Origin: Microvirga terricola
GTDB taxonomy: Bacteria; Pseudomonadota; Alphaproteobacteria; Rhizobiales; Beijerinckiaceae
NCBI RefSeq assembly: GCF_011777495.1
Contig: NZ_JAATJS010000001.1
Span: 806,001 to 870,000, forward strand
Length of the DNA stretch: 64,000 bases
Direction of reading: 5' to 3'
Of this stretch, positions 34,506 to 43,900 are shown one piece after another. Positions within the stretch are counted from its first letter, which is position 1. The number at the start of each line of letters is the position of its first letter. The position numbers were made by a program, and so were the translations under genes. The notes beneath the pieces were generated by a model that saw nothing but the letters and a program-made list of their open reading frames with translations, made no database searches and was not told the origin of the DNA.

Positions 34506-37500
34506 ATGAGACCCATGGCTGCTCCTCGTCCCGTCCAAGCCGGCGATCACGTTTTCCTCGTCGACGGCTCGTCCTTCATCTTCCGGTCCTACTTCCAGTC
34601 CATGAACCAGGACTCGAAGTACAACAGCCGGACCTCGGACGGCATGCCGACCGGCGCGGTGCGCCTGTTCGTCACCAAGCTCCTGCAGTTCATCCGCGAG
34701 GGGGCAGCGGGCTTCAAGCCGACGCATCTCGCCATCGTGCTCGACAAGTCCGAAGGCTCGTTCCGCAAGGAGCTTTACGAGGACTACAAGGGTCACCGCC
34801 CCGATGCGCCGGAAGACCTGAAGGTGCAGATGCCGATCATGCGCGAGGCGATCCGCGCGCTCGGCATGGAGCCCCTCGAACAGCTCCGTTATGAGGCCGA
34901 CGATCTGATTGCCACCTACGCACAGGAGGCGAAGGCCCGCGGCGCGCAGGTGCTGATCGTGTCCTCCGATAAGGACCTGATGCAGCTCGTGGGGCCGCTG
35001 GTCTCGTTCTACGATTTCGAATCCGGCATCAAGGGCAAGCCCGGCTACCGGCCCGAGCGCAATCTCGACGAATCCGCCGTGATGGAGAAGTGGGAGGGCA
35101 TTCCGCCCGAAAAGATCGGCGACGTGCTGGCGCTGATGGGCGACACCTCCGACAACGTGCCGGGCGTGCCTGGCATCGGCCTGAAGACCGCCGCTCAATT
35201 GATCAAGGAATATGGCGATCTCGAAACGCTGCTGGCGCGTGCAGGCGAGATCAAGCAACCCAAGCGCCGCGAGACGCTGCTTGCCAACATCGACAACGCG
35301 CGCCTCTCCAAAAAGCTCGTGACGCTCGATTGCGAAGCGCCGCTGCCCGCGCCGCTCGATTCGCTCGGCATGCCGGAGATCGACGGCAAGGGGCTGGTGA
35401 GCTTCTTGAAAGCGATGGAGTTCAACACGATCACCCGCCGCGTGGCGGAGCTTTACGACGTCGATCCGACGACCGTCACACCCGATCCGCGCCTGATGCC
35501 GGGAGGCGAGGCGATCCGGTGGGAGCGGCTTGGGACGCCGGAAGAAAGCCTTCCCGCCGTTGCCGACGGTGCGGAAGCCGCGCCCCATGTCGTGGGCGCG
35601 CTTGCAGGCGCGCTCGGCACGCCCGCGCAGCTTGCGACCAAACGCGCGACGGAAGCCTCCTCGCTCGCCTTCGACATCAACGCCTATGAGACCGTGACCA
35701 GCACGGAGCGCCTGAAAGAGTGGGTGGCGCTGGCGCGCGCGCAAGGCCACGTGGCCGTCGACACTGAGACGAACGATCTCGACGCGAATCTCGCCGATCT
35801 TGTGGGCTTCTCGCTTTCGGTTGAAGCAGGAAAGGCCGCTTACATTCCGCTTCAGCACCGCAACGATTCCGACCTTTTCGGCGGTGGCCTCGTGCCGGGC
35901 CAGATGCCGATGACGGACGCGCTCGACATCATCAAGCCGCTGCTGGAGGATCCGTCCGTTCTCAAGATCGGCCAGAACCTGAAATACGACTGGGTCGTGT
36001 TGAAGCGCCACAACATCGATATGCGCCCCTTCGACGACACGATGCTGATTTCCTACGTGCTCGATGCGGGCAAGGGCTCGCACGGCATGGACGAACTCTC
36101 GCGCCGCCATCTCGGCCACTCGCCGATTCCCTTCGGCGAAGTCGCGGGCACGGGCAAGAACCAAGTGTCCTTCGACAAGATCGAGATTTCAAAAGCGGCG
36201 GCCTACGCGGCGGAGGATGCCGATGTCACCTTGCGCCTGTGGCAGGTGCTGAAACCGCGCCTCGTCGCAGAGGGCCGCGCCACGGTCTATGAGACGCTGG
36301 AGCGCCCGCTCGTCGATGTGATCGCGCGCATGGAGATGGAAGGCATCGCCGTCGACCGGCAGATTTTGAGCCGCCTCTCCGGTGATTTCGCGCAGTCGCT
36401 CGCCCGCATCGAGGACGAGATCCATGAGATGGCGGGCGAAAAGTTCACACTCGGCAGCCCGAAGCAGATCGGCGACATTCTCTTCGGCAAGATGGGCCTG
36501 CCCGGCGCGAAGAAGACGCCCTCCGGCCAGTGGGCGACGCCCGCGACGTTGCTCGACGAATTGGCGCAGGCCGGTCACGAACTGCCCGCGCGCATTCTCG
36601 AATGGCGTCAGCTCGCGAAGCTGAAATCGACCTATACCGACACGCTCCAGCAGCACATGCATCCGCAAACTAAGCGGGTACATACGTCGTTCTCGCTGGC
36701 GGCAACGACGACGGGCCGGCTCTCCTCCTCCGAGCCGAATTTGCAGAACATCCCGATCCGCACGGAAGCGGGCCGCAAGATCCGCCGCGCCTTCATCGCG
36801 CCGGCGGGCTCCAAAATCATTTCGGCGGACTACAGCCAGATCGAGCTGCGCATCCTGGCGCATATCGCCGACATCCCGCAGTTGCAGGACGCTTTTGCGA
36901 AGGGGCAGGACATTCACGCCGCCACCGCTTCCGCCATGTTCGGCGTGCCGCTCGACCAGATGAATCCGGAACTGCGCCGTCAGGCCAAGACGATCAATTT
37001 CGGCATCATTTATGGCATCTCCGCCTTCGGCCTCGCGCAGCGCCTCGGCATCGCGAATGCGGATGCGGCTGCCTTCATCAAGCAGTACTTTGAGCGTTTC
37101 CCCGGCATCCGCACCTACATGGACAACATCAAGGCGTCGTGCCGCGAGAACGGCTACGTCAAGACGATCTTCGGGCGCGTCTGCCACTATCCGCAGATCA
37201 AGTCCGGCAATCCGTCAGAACGCGCGGCGGTGGAGCGTCAGGCCATCAACGCGCCGATTCAGGGCTCGGCCGCCGACATCATCCGCCGCGCCATGATCCG
37301 CATGGAGGGCGCGCTGAAGGCGGAGCGCCTCTCCGCGCGCATGCTGTTGCAAGTGCACGACGAACTGGTGTTTGAGGTCCCCGACGACGAGGTTCAGGCG
37401 ACGCTGCCGGTCATCACCCGCGTGATGACGCAAGCCTCGTTCCCCGCCGTGTCGCTGAAGGTGCCGCTCTCCGTCGACGCGCGCGCCGCGCAGAACTGGG

Positions 37501-37514
37501 ACGAGGCGCATTAG
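34506..37514 (+). CDS. polA: DNA polymerase I
   Basis: A 1002-residue repair and replication polymerase. The 5'-3' exonuclease domain (residues 1 to about 300) shows DGSSFIFRSYF, YEADDLIATYA and GDTSDNVPGVPGIG. The 3'-5' proofreading domain (about 385-590) keeps its acidic residues: VDTETNDLD, KIGQNLKYD, YAAEDADV. The polymerase domain has motif A SADYSQIELRILAH near 775, motif B RRQAKTINFGIIYG near 825 and motif C QVHDELVFEVP near 950. All three activities look intact. The length is slightly above the E. coli enzyme. Confidence 0.98.
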   Translation: MRPMAAPRPVQAGDHVFLVDGSSFIFRSYFQSMNQDSKYNSRTSDGMPTGAVRLFVTKLLQFIREGAAGFKPTHLAIVLDKSEGSFRKELYEDYKGHRPDAPEDLKVQMPIMREAIRALGMEPLEQLRYEADDLIATYAQEAKARGAQVLIVSSDKDLMQLVGPLVSFYDFESGIKGKPGYRPERNLDESAVMEKWEGIPPEKIGDVLALMGDTSDNVPGVPGIGLKTAAQLIKEYGDLETLLARAGEIKQPKRRETLLANIDNARLSKKLVTLDCEAPLPAPLDSLGMPEIDGKGLVSFLKAMEFNTITRRVAELYDVDPTTVTPDPRLMPGGEAIRWERLGTPEESLPAVADGAEAAPHVVGALAGALGTPAQLATKRATEASSLAFDINAYETVTSTERLKEWVALARAQGHVAVDTETNDLDANLADLVGFSLSVEAGKAAYIPLQHRNDSDLFGGGLVPGQMPMTDALDIIKPLLEDPSVLKIGQNLKYDWVVLKRHNIDMRPFDDTMLISYVLDAGKGSHGMDELSRRHLGHSPIPFGEVAGTGKNQVSFDKIEISKAAAYAAEDADVTLRLWQVLKPRLVAEGRATVYETLERPLVDVIARMEMEGIAVDRQILSRLSGDFAQSLARIEDEIHEMAGEKFTLGSPKQIGDILFGKMGLPGAKKTPSGQWATPATLLDELAQAGHELPARILEWRQLAKLKSTYTDTLQQHMHPQTKRVHTSFSLAATTTGRLSSSEPNLQNIPIRTEAGRKIRRAFIAPAGSKIISADYSQIELRILAHIADIPQLQDAFAKGQDIHAATASAMFGVPLDQMNPELRRQAKTINFGIIYGISAFGLAQRLGIANADAAAFIKQYFERFPGIRTYMDNIKASCRENGYVKTIFGRVCHYPQIKSGNPSERAAVERQAINAPIQGSAADIIRRAMIRMEGALKAERLSARMLLQVHDELVFEVPDDEVQATLPVITRVMTQASFPAVSLKVPLSVDARAAQNWDEAH

Positions 37515-37610
37515 CGTGACCCCAAGAACAATTCCGCAACGATACGTTAAGGGCCGGGGGCCTAGTTTCTCGAAACGCAGAGATCGATCTGATCGCTCGA
37601 GGAGCCGGCC

Positions 37611-37892
37611 ATGCATGATGAAACGGAATCCGTAGCGACCCGCCTTTGGCGCGACCGGGTGCAGATTCGTGAGCAGGAACGGAACGACGCCCAGACAAGG
37701 GCTCGGATCGCCGAGGAGAAGGTGGCGATTCTCATGGCGGAGAACGACCGGTTGGCTGCCGAGAACGCCCGGCTGCGCGCGCTCCTCAACCCGGATGCGA
37801 ACAGGACCCGCGACGAGACCGAACAGCAGATGGAGGCTCTCAAGGGTGCGCTGCTCCCTCTGTTGTCACAAGGAACCGGAACCTTGAATTGA
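37611..37892 (+). CDS. Small coiled-coil protein
   Basis: A 93-residue protein that I do not recognise. Residues 20-60 form a leucine-zipper-like coiled coil (AEEKVAILMAENDRLAAENA). The ATG is preceded by GAGGAG at a good distance, supporting translation. There is no membrane segment. It sits between polA and a GNAT gene on the same strand. The function is unknown; a DNA-binding or structural role cannot be inferred safely. Confidence 0.7.
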   Translation: MHDETESVATRLWRDRVQIREQERNDAQTRARIAEEKVAILMAENDRLAAENARLRALLNPDANRTRDETEQQMEALKGALLPLLSQGTGTLN

Positions 37893-37942
37893 GGGGCGAG
37901 AGAAGCGTTGACGGTCAGCCAGGCGAAGATCGACCCATTCCC

Positions 37943-38425
37943 ATGTCTCTCACCATCCGCCCCGCAGGTGCCTCCGACGCTGATACCCTGTTCGCCCTCA
38001 CGGCAGGCCTGATCGACGATCATCTGCCGGGCCAGACGCCCTGGACCTCGGTGGAGCGGATCAGGGAGAGCGGCTTCGGCGACGATCCGCTGTTCGAGGC
38101 CTTCATTGCGGAGCGTGCGGGGACGCCCGTCGGCTTCGTCTCCTTCTTTCGCGGTTATGCGGGCTGGCGCGGCAAGGCCATGGGCATCGTGCATGCGCTT
38201 TACGTGGTGCCGAATGAGCGCCGCTCCGGCGCGGCGCGGGCGCTCATGGCGGCGGTCGCGAAGGTTGCACTGGCGCGCGGCTGGGAACGGATCGAATTGT
38301 TCGTCGAAGAGGGGCGCCCCGCGATCCGGTTCTACGAGACGCTCGGCATGCGCGATCTGGAGCATCGCCACCTGCGGCTTGAGGGCGAGACGCTGGAACG
38401 CCTTGCCGCAGCTGCTCCCTTGTAA
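37943..38425 (+). CDS. GNAT family N-acetyltransferase
   Basis: A 160-residue acetyl-CoA-dependent acetyltransferase. The acetyl-CoA loop is in LYVVPNERRSGAARALMAAV (about residues 85-105), with strand HALYV before it and FYETLGM near 135 as the C-terminal GNAT motif. The start was set at MSLTIRPAG (37943), the family's usual N-terminus; the frame runs open from 37889. The substrate is unknown. Its 3' end converges on the cytochrome b gene with a 4-bp gap. Confidence 0.88.
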   Translation: MSLTIRPAGASDADTLFALTAGLIDDHLPGQTPWTSVERIRESGFGDDPLFEAFIAERAGTPVGFVSFFRGYAGWRGKAMGIVHALYVVPNERRSGAARALMAAVAKVALARGWERIELFVEEGRPAIRFYETLGMRDLEHRHLRLEGETLERLAAAAPL

Positions 38426-38429
38426 GGTC

Positions 38430-38972
38430 TTAGCGGGTTCGGGGCAGCATTCTGCTCAACGTTTCGTCTCGCTTCATCCAATGGTGATACAGCGCGCCCG
38501 CCAGATGCAGCACCAGCAAGGCCAGCAGCAGCCGCGCCGCGACACCATGAGCCAGGCGGGGCGGCACGCGTATCGGCGACGGCGATATCAAGGCGACATC
38601 GCCGGACACCAACCCGGCGCCTAGGTTACTCTTTGCCGTCATCGCAACGCCGCTGACGACGAGGGCGATGAGAACGGCATAGAGCCCGACATGGGTGATC
38701 CGCGCGATCATGTGCTGTGCGCGCGAGGCGGCCAGCGGCGCGGGACGGTGATCGAACGCAGCCCACCAGAGGAGGCGGAAGAGGGTGAGCATCCCGGCCA
38801 CGACGCCGACGAGAACGTGTATTCGATAAAATATCAGCCTCGTCTCACCTGTAGCGTCCTGCATGAGAAAGCCGAGGGGGATCAACGCGAGGATGAGCGC
38901 TGCACTCAGCCAATGCGACGCCACTGCGACAGCTCCGTAGCGTTCAAACGAGCCTTTCAGTGCCATAGGCAT
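38430..38972 (-). CDS. Cytochrome b561-type membrane protein (unfused copy)
   Basis: A 180-residue integral membrane b-type cytochrome with four hydrophobic segments. Candidate haem ligands are His in AVASHWLSAA, His in YRIHVLVGVVAG and the C-terminal HLAGALYHHW. It should pass electrons between the quinone pool and a periplasmic or cytosolic partner. It begins 6 bp after the ABM-like gene and is probably co-translated with it. It is a clear paralogue of the C-terminal half of the fusion protein at 44498-45574 (shared YHHW-KRD end). The start may also be the second Met (38966). Confidence 0.88.
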   Translation of the reverse strand: MPMALKGSFERYGAVAVASHWLSAALILALIPLGFLMQDATGETRLIFYRIHVLVGVVAGMLTLFRLLWWAAFDHRPAPLAASRAQHMIARITHVGLYAVLIALVVSGVAMTAKSNLGAGLVSGDVALISPSPIRVPPRLAHGVAARLLLALLVLHLAGALYHHWMKRDETLSRMLPRTR

Positions 38973-38978
38973 CCTCCC

Positions 38979-39419
38979 TCAGCGCGTCGGGCCGAGAACC
39001 GGCCCAGCTTGATACAGGCGACGAAAGCCAGTGGAAGCCATGCTCGCCGCGGCAGCCCTGAACTCCGGCGAGACGAGCGCTGCGGCGAAGGCCGTAGTGC
39101 TTTCCCACACCGCATAGTTCACCCAAAGCCGGGACGCGCCGACCGGCTTGTGCAGTCGGGTCGAGATGAAGCCCGGTTGACGCCGCAACGCCTCCGCGGC
39201 ACGGGTCCAACCCTGCTCGAAGGCCTGTTCCTGCCCTGGGGGCACGACGAACGTATTCAGCAGGGCGATGGGTCCACTCGTCGTCGTGCTGAGCTGCTCG
39301 GCGAAGCTCGTCCCGTCGCTACGGGCAGAGTCCGACAAGACGAGTTCATCTGCGAAAACGGGACCGGATTGGGCAAGCATTGCTAAGAACGCTGACGCGA
39401 CAATGCGGATTGGGTGCAC
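38979..39419 (-). CDS. Exported ABM-fold (antibiotic biosynthesis monooxygenase-like) protein
   Basis: A 146-residue protein. Residues 1 to about 24 look like a signal peptide (IRIVASAFLAMLAQSGPVFA). Residues about 45-140 match the dimeric alpha/beta-barrel ABM fold: ALLNTFVVPPGQEQAFEQGW, then RRQPGFISTRLHKP and WVNYAVWES. ABM proteins include small monooxygenases and haem-degrading enzymes, and the reaction here is unknown. It is followed after 6 bp by the cytochrome b gene. It is divergent from a MarR regulator across two identical palindromes. Confidence 0.82.
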   Translation of the reverse strand: MHPIRIVASAFLAMLAQSGPVFADELVLSDSARSDGTSFAEQLSTTTSGPIALLNTFVVPPGQEQAFEQGWTRAAEALRRQPGFISTRLHKPVGASRLWVNYAVWESTTAFAAALVSPEFRAAAASMASTGFRRLYQAGPVLGPTR

Positions 39420-39438
39420 GGGATACTCCTATTAATAT

Positions 39439-39472
39439 ATAGCATGCTATGTAACATTGAATAGCATGCTAT
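39439..39472. promoter_or_regulatory. Two identical palindromes, probable MarR operators
   Basis: The perfect 12-bp palindrome ATAGCATGCTAT occurs at 39439-39450 and again at 39461-39472, 22 bp centre-to-centre (about two helical turns). Both lie in the divergent region between the ABM-like gene and the marR gene, as expected for autoregulated MarR control of both promoters. Confidence 0.8.
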
Positions 39473-39523
39473 GCAAGGTAGTATCGGCGGTCAGTTTGAT
39501 AGGGTTGATATGAGCGACTGCAT

Positions 39524-39964
39524 ATGAGTTTCGACAAGGACCAATCGACCGGCTTTGCCGTCAATCACATGGCAAGGCTGTTCGCCAGCGCGCTTGGGGA
39601 GCGCATCCAGCCGCTCGGGCTGACGACAGGGCAATTTCCGATTCTGCTCGAACTCTGGCGGGAAGACGGGTTGACCCAGAAAGACCTGGTTGCCCGCCTC
39701 GACTTGGAACAGGCCACCGTCGCGAATACACTGACGCGCATGGAGCGCGACGGCCTCATTCTCCGCAAGCCAAACCCGGAGGATGGCCGCTCGCAACGCA
39801 TCCATCTGACCCGCACGGCGCGCGCGCTCGAAGCTCCGGCCACGAAAGCCGCGCAGATCGTGAATGACATTGCCCTCAAATCGCTCACATCTGACAAGCG
39901 AGCGATGTTTCTGGACCTCATCGGGCAGGTGATCGGAGCGTTACAAGCGGACCTACGCCGTTAG
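39524..39964 (+). CDS. MarR family transcriptional regulator
   Basis: A 146-residue winged-helix repressor. The DNA-binding core is LTQKDLVARLDLEQATVANT (about residues 50-69), followed by the wing LRKPNPEDGRSQRIHLT. Flanking helices form the dimer interface. Such proteins are usually released from DNA by phenolic or oxidising ligands. It is divergent from the ABM-cytochrome b pair and precedes a GST gene on its own strand. The twin palindromes upstream make it the likely regulator of this block. Confidence 0.9.
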   Translation: MSFDKDQSTGFAVNHMARLFASALGERIQPLGLTTGQFPILLELWREDGLTQKDLVARLDLEQATVANTLTRMERDGLILRKPNPEDGRSQRIHLTRTARALEAPATKAAQIVNDIALKSLTSDKRAMFLDLIGQVIGALQADLRR

Positions 39965-40037
39965 AAAACCGCATCCCTGAATGGCGGGACCTCCCGCACG
40001 GTTCGCGCGTTTTCCTGCTGCAACAATGGGGACGCGC

Positions 40038-40760
40038 ATGGCTTACGAGCTCTTTTACTGGCCAAGCATTCAGGGGCGCGGCGAATTCGTGCGGCTGGCG
40101 CTGGAGGACGCGGGCGCGGATTATGTGGATGTAGCGCGCGGCTCGTCGAAGGACGGACTCGGGATCCGCGCCATGATGCGCGTGATGGAGGAGGCCGCCC
40201 ACCCACCCTTCGCGCCGCCGTTCTTGCGCGATGGCAATGTGCTCATCGGCCAGACGGCGGAGATCCTTCTCTATCTCGGGCCAAAGCTCGGTCTTGTTCC
40301 AAAGAGTGAAACCGGGTGTCTGTGGGCGCACCAGATTCAACTCACCGTCACCGATCTTGTGGCCGAGGCGCATGATACGCATCATCCCTTGTCGGTCGAG
40401 CGCTACTACGAAGACCAGAAAGAAGAGGCGGCTGAGCGCGCGGCGGATTTCCGAAAACACCGGATTCCGAAATTTTTGGATTGGTTTGAAACAATCCTCG
40501 CGCGCAATCCGGCAGGAGGCAAACATCTCGTCGGGCGCTCGACAACTTATGCGGATCTCTCCCTGTTCCAAATCGTCGAAGGATTGTCCTATGCGTTTCC
40601 GAAGGCGATGAAGCGCATCTTGAAGACTACGCCGCGCGTCGTTGCACTACATGATGCCGTGAGCGAGAGGCGGCGCATCAAAGCTTATTTAGCGAGCGAA
40701 CGACGTATTCCTTTCAATGAGGACGGCATCTTTCGCCATTATCCCGAATTGGACGCATAG
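40038..40760 (+). CDS. Glutathione S-transferase
   Basis: A 240-residue GST. The N-terminal thioredoxin-like domain is MAYELFYWPSIQGRGEFVRL, with a Tyr in the position typical of catalysis, and continues to LIGQTAEILLYLG. The all-helical C-terminal domain has GRSTTYADLSLFQIVEG near residue 170. The start at 40038 has GGGGA upstream; an ATG 12 bp earlier is also possible. It lies 73 bp after marR on the same strand and may belong to the same stress response. The substrate is unknown. Confidence 0.87.
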   Translation: MAYELFYWPSIQGRGEFVRLALEDAGADYVDVARGSSKDGLGIRAMMRVMEEAAHPPFAPPFLRDGNVLIGQTAEILLYLGPKLGLVPKSETGCLWAHQIQLTVTDLVAEAHDTHHPLSVERYYEDQKEEAAERAADFRKHRIPKFLDWFETILARNPAGGKHLVGRSTTYADLSLFQIVEGLSYAFPKAMKRILKTTPRVVALHDAVSERRRIKAYLASERRIPFNEDGIFRHYPELDA

Positions 40761-40918
40761 TCTGTCAACAGCTGTGTAGTGTCGTCTGACTGTCGCGCGC
40801 TCTTCACGGAGCTGTCGTGGAGCGCGGGTATTCGCCGAAATCCTGGACCGAGCATCTCCCTCTCCTGTCCAGTCCAACCGGTTCCTTAAACTTTCGAGCG
40901 CGCGCGAGGCCCCCACCC

Positions 40919-43900
40919 ATGGCGAATGTCTGGATCAATGAGCTGCACTATGACAACGCAGGTGCAGACGCTAACGAATTCATCGAAATTGCCGGCCTTG
41001 CCGGCACCGATCTGACGGGGTGGAAAATCCAGCTCTATGACGGAACCACGGGCAACACCTACGGCACCGACATTGCCCTGTCCGGCGTCATCACAAACAC
41101 GAGCAACGGCTTCGGCTTCGTCAGCGTCAATGCGGTCGGCCTTCAGAACGGCGCGCCCGACGGTCTTGCCCTTGTCAACGCCAGCGGAACGGTCGTGGAA
41201 TTCCTCAGCTACGAGGGTCAGTTCACGGCGGCGAACGGCGCCGCCAGCGGCATGACCAGCACGAACATCGTCGCTGTCGAGGACGGTTCCACGGGCGCGG
41301 CCATGGGCTCCATCCAGCGCCAGGGCACGGGCAGCAGCTCCAGCGACTTCAACACCTGGACGACCTTTACCAGCACCTCCACGCGGGATGGGGTCAATTC
41401 CGGCCAGACCTTCATCACGCCCTCGAACGATCAAAGCCTCTCCATCGTCGCGGACAATGTCAGCAAGGTGGAAGGCAACAACGGCGTAACGATCTTCACC
41501 TTCACGGTGACGCGCGCCAACCCCTCGGCCGACGTGACCGTGGATTGGAACCTCACCGGCCTCGGTGGTGCGGGCCATGCGACGGCCGACGACTTCACCG
41601 GCCTGACCAGCGGTACGCTGACATTCACGGGCAGCGAAACCACGAAGGTGATCGAGATCGCGGTTGGCGCCGACACCGTCTTTGAACCGAACGAGATTTT
41701 CTCCGTCACGCTCTCGAATGCGAGCGGCGGAACGTCGATTTCCACGGCCGCTGCCACCAGCACGATCCTCAATGACGACCCGCTGGCGATCTATAAGATC
41801 CAGGGCACGGGCCACACCTCCGAATATGTCGGCCAGAACGTCCTGACCACGGGCGTGATCACCGCCATCCAGATGACGGGCACCACGCGCGGCTTCTATG
41901 TGCAGGACGTGAACGGCGACGGCGACGCCACGACGTCCGACGCGATCTTCGTGTTCCGCGGCTCCACCTGGACGCCGAATGTCGAAGTGGGCGACGCGGT
42001 GACGATCTCCGGCAAGGTCGCGGAATACAAGCCGTCCGGCAGCAACGATCTCACCCTGACGCAGTTTGGCACCGACGCTGCCGTCAACGTGACCTCGAAG
42101 GGCAATGCGCTGCCTGATGCCGTTGTGATCGGCCCGTACGGCCTCATGCCGCCGACCGGCGATGTTACTTCCGCAGCAGCCTTCTACGAGAGCCTCGAAG
42201 GCATGCGCGTCACCATCGAGCCCACGCGCGTTGTCGGTGCAACCAATGCCTATGGCGAGATCTGGACCGTCATCGATGGCGCTTACGACCCGTCGAGCCT
42301 GAACGGCCGCGGCGGCCTCGCGAGCGTCGGCACGGATTATAACCCTGAGCGCATCCAGATCGACAACATCCGCGACAGCCTCAGCATGCCGATGGTCGAT
42401 GTGGGCGCGAAGCTCGGCGCAGTGACCGGCATTCTCTCCTACGGCTTCTCGAACTACGAAGTGCTGGTCGGCACCGCGCCGGTCGTGACTCAGCAGTCCA
42501 CGCTCCAGCCGGAAGTGACGAAGGTCACGGCGACGAACCCGTTCTTCCTGTCGTTTGCCACCTACAACGTCGAAAACCTCGACCCCAACGACGATGACGG
42601 CGATGCCGACATCGACAGCGGACACTTCGCCAAGGTTGCGCAGCACATCGTCAAAAACATGGGCGCGCCGGCCGTGATCTCGCTGCAGGAGATCCAGGAC
42701 GACAGCGGCTCGGTCGATAACGGCGTCGTCTCGGCGGACAAGACCCTGCAGACCCTCGTCGACGCCATCGTCGGGGCAGGCGGCCCGCGCTACAAGTTCG
42801 CCTACCTGAACCCGGAGAACAACAAGGACGGCGGCCAGCCCGGCGGCAATATCCGTCAGGCCTATCTCTACAACGACGACGTGGTGGACCTCGTGCCGGG
42901 ATCGCTGGCGCGGATCGTCGATCCCGACCCGCTGGTCAACGATGCCTTCCAGTCGAGCCGCAAGCCGCTGATCGCGCAATTCACCTTCAACGGCGAAACC
43001 TACACCTTCATCAATAACCACCTGAACTCGAAGGGGGGTGACGACGCGATCTTCGGCAGCAACCAGCCGCCGGTGCTGGCCAGCGAGCTCCAGCGCATCG
43101 AACAGACGAAGCTCATCAAGGCCTATGTGGATCAGCTTCTTGCCGCCGATCCCAACGCCAATATCGCCGTGCTCGGCGATCTGAACGACTTCACCTGGAG
43201 CAATCCGTTGAAGGTCCTCAGCGGCGAAGCAGCTGGCGCGCAGGTTCTCTTCGAGCTGGGCGATGAGTTCATTGCCGATCCGAATGACCGGACGGACTAC
43301 ATCTACAACGGTAACTCGCAGTCGCTCGACCACATCTACGTGTCGGCGGCGATGCTGGCGAGGATCGAGGCCTTCGACATCGTTCGCGTCAACTCGGAAT
43401 TCGACGCGCAGCAGCATGCGAGCGATCACGATCCGCTCGTTGCCCGCGCGCTGCCGTTCCAGATCGCCCGCGGCACGGATGGGAACGATCACCTAGTCGG
43501 CGACGATGCGAGCAATGCGCTCATCGGCAGCGCGGGTAACGACCTCATCCAGGGTCATGGCGGCAACGACTACTTGCAGGGCGATGACGGCAACGACACG
43601 CTCGATGGTGGCGCGGGCGCCGACGCCCTCTATGGCGGTGCGGGCATCGACACCGCGTCCTATGTCAGTGCGGCGACGGGCGTCACGGTCAACCTCGCGG
43701 CTCCGGGCGAGAACACCGGCAACGCGGCGGACGACACCTACGACTCCCTCGAGAACCTCACCGGCTCTGCGTTCAACGACATCCTGAGCGGCGACGCTTT
43801 CGACAATGTCATCGACGGCGGCCTCGGCGCGGATCTGATGAAGGGTGGGGCGGGCAACGACACGTACCTCGTGGACAATGCCGGCGACCGGGTGATCGAC

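Noticed and set aside
34500..36164. Long minus-strand open frame of about 550 codons opposite polA
   Set aside because: It mirrors polA codon by codon in GC-rich DNA; its composition (His/Arg/Glu/Asp-rich) is typical of a shadow frame and it has no domain resemblance.
38430..39419. ABM and cytochrome b genes as a broken version of one fused gene
   Set aside because: The ABM gene has its own signal-peptide-like start and normal stop, and the cytochrome has its own start 6 bp later, so both look intact rather than frameshifted.
40886..43492. Minus-strand open frame of about 870 codons opposite the nuclease gene
   Set aside because: Antisense of a well-supported multi-domain gene; no recognisable domain.
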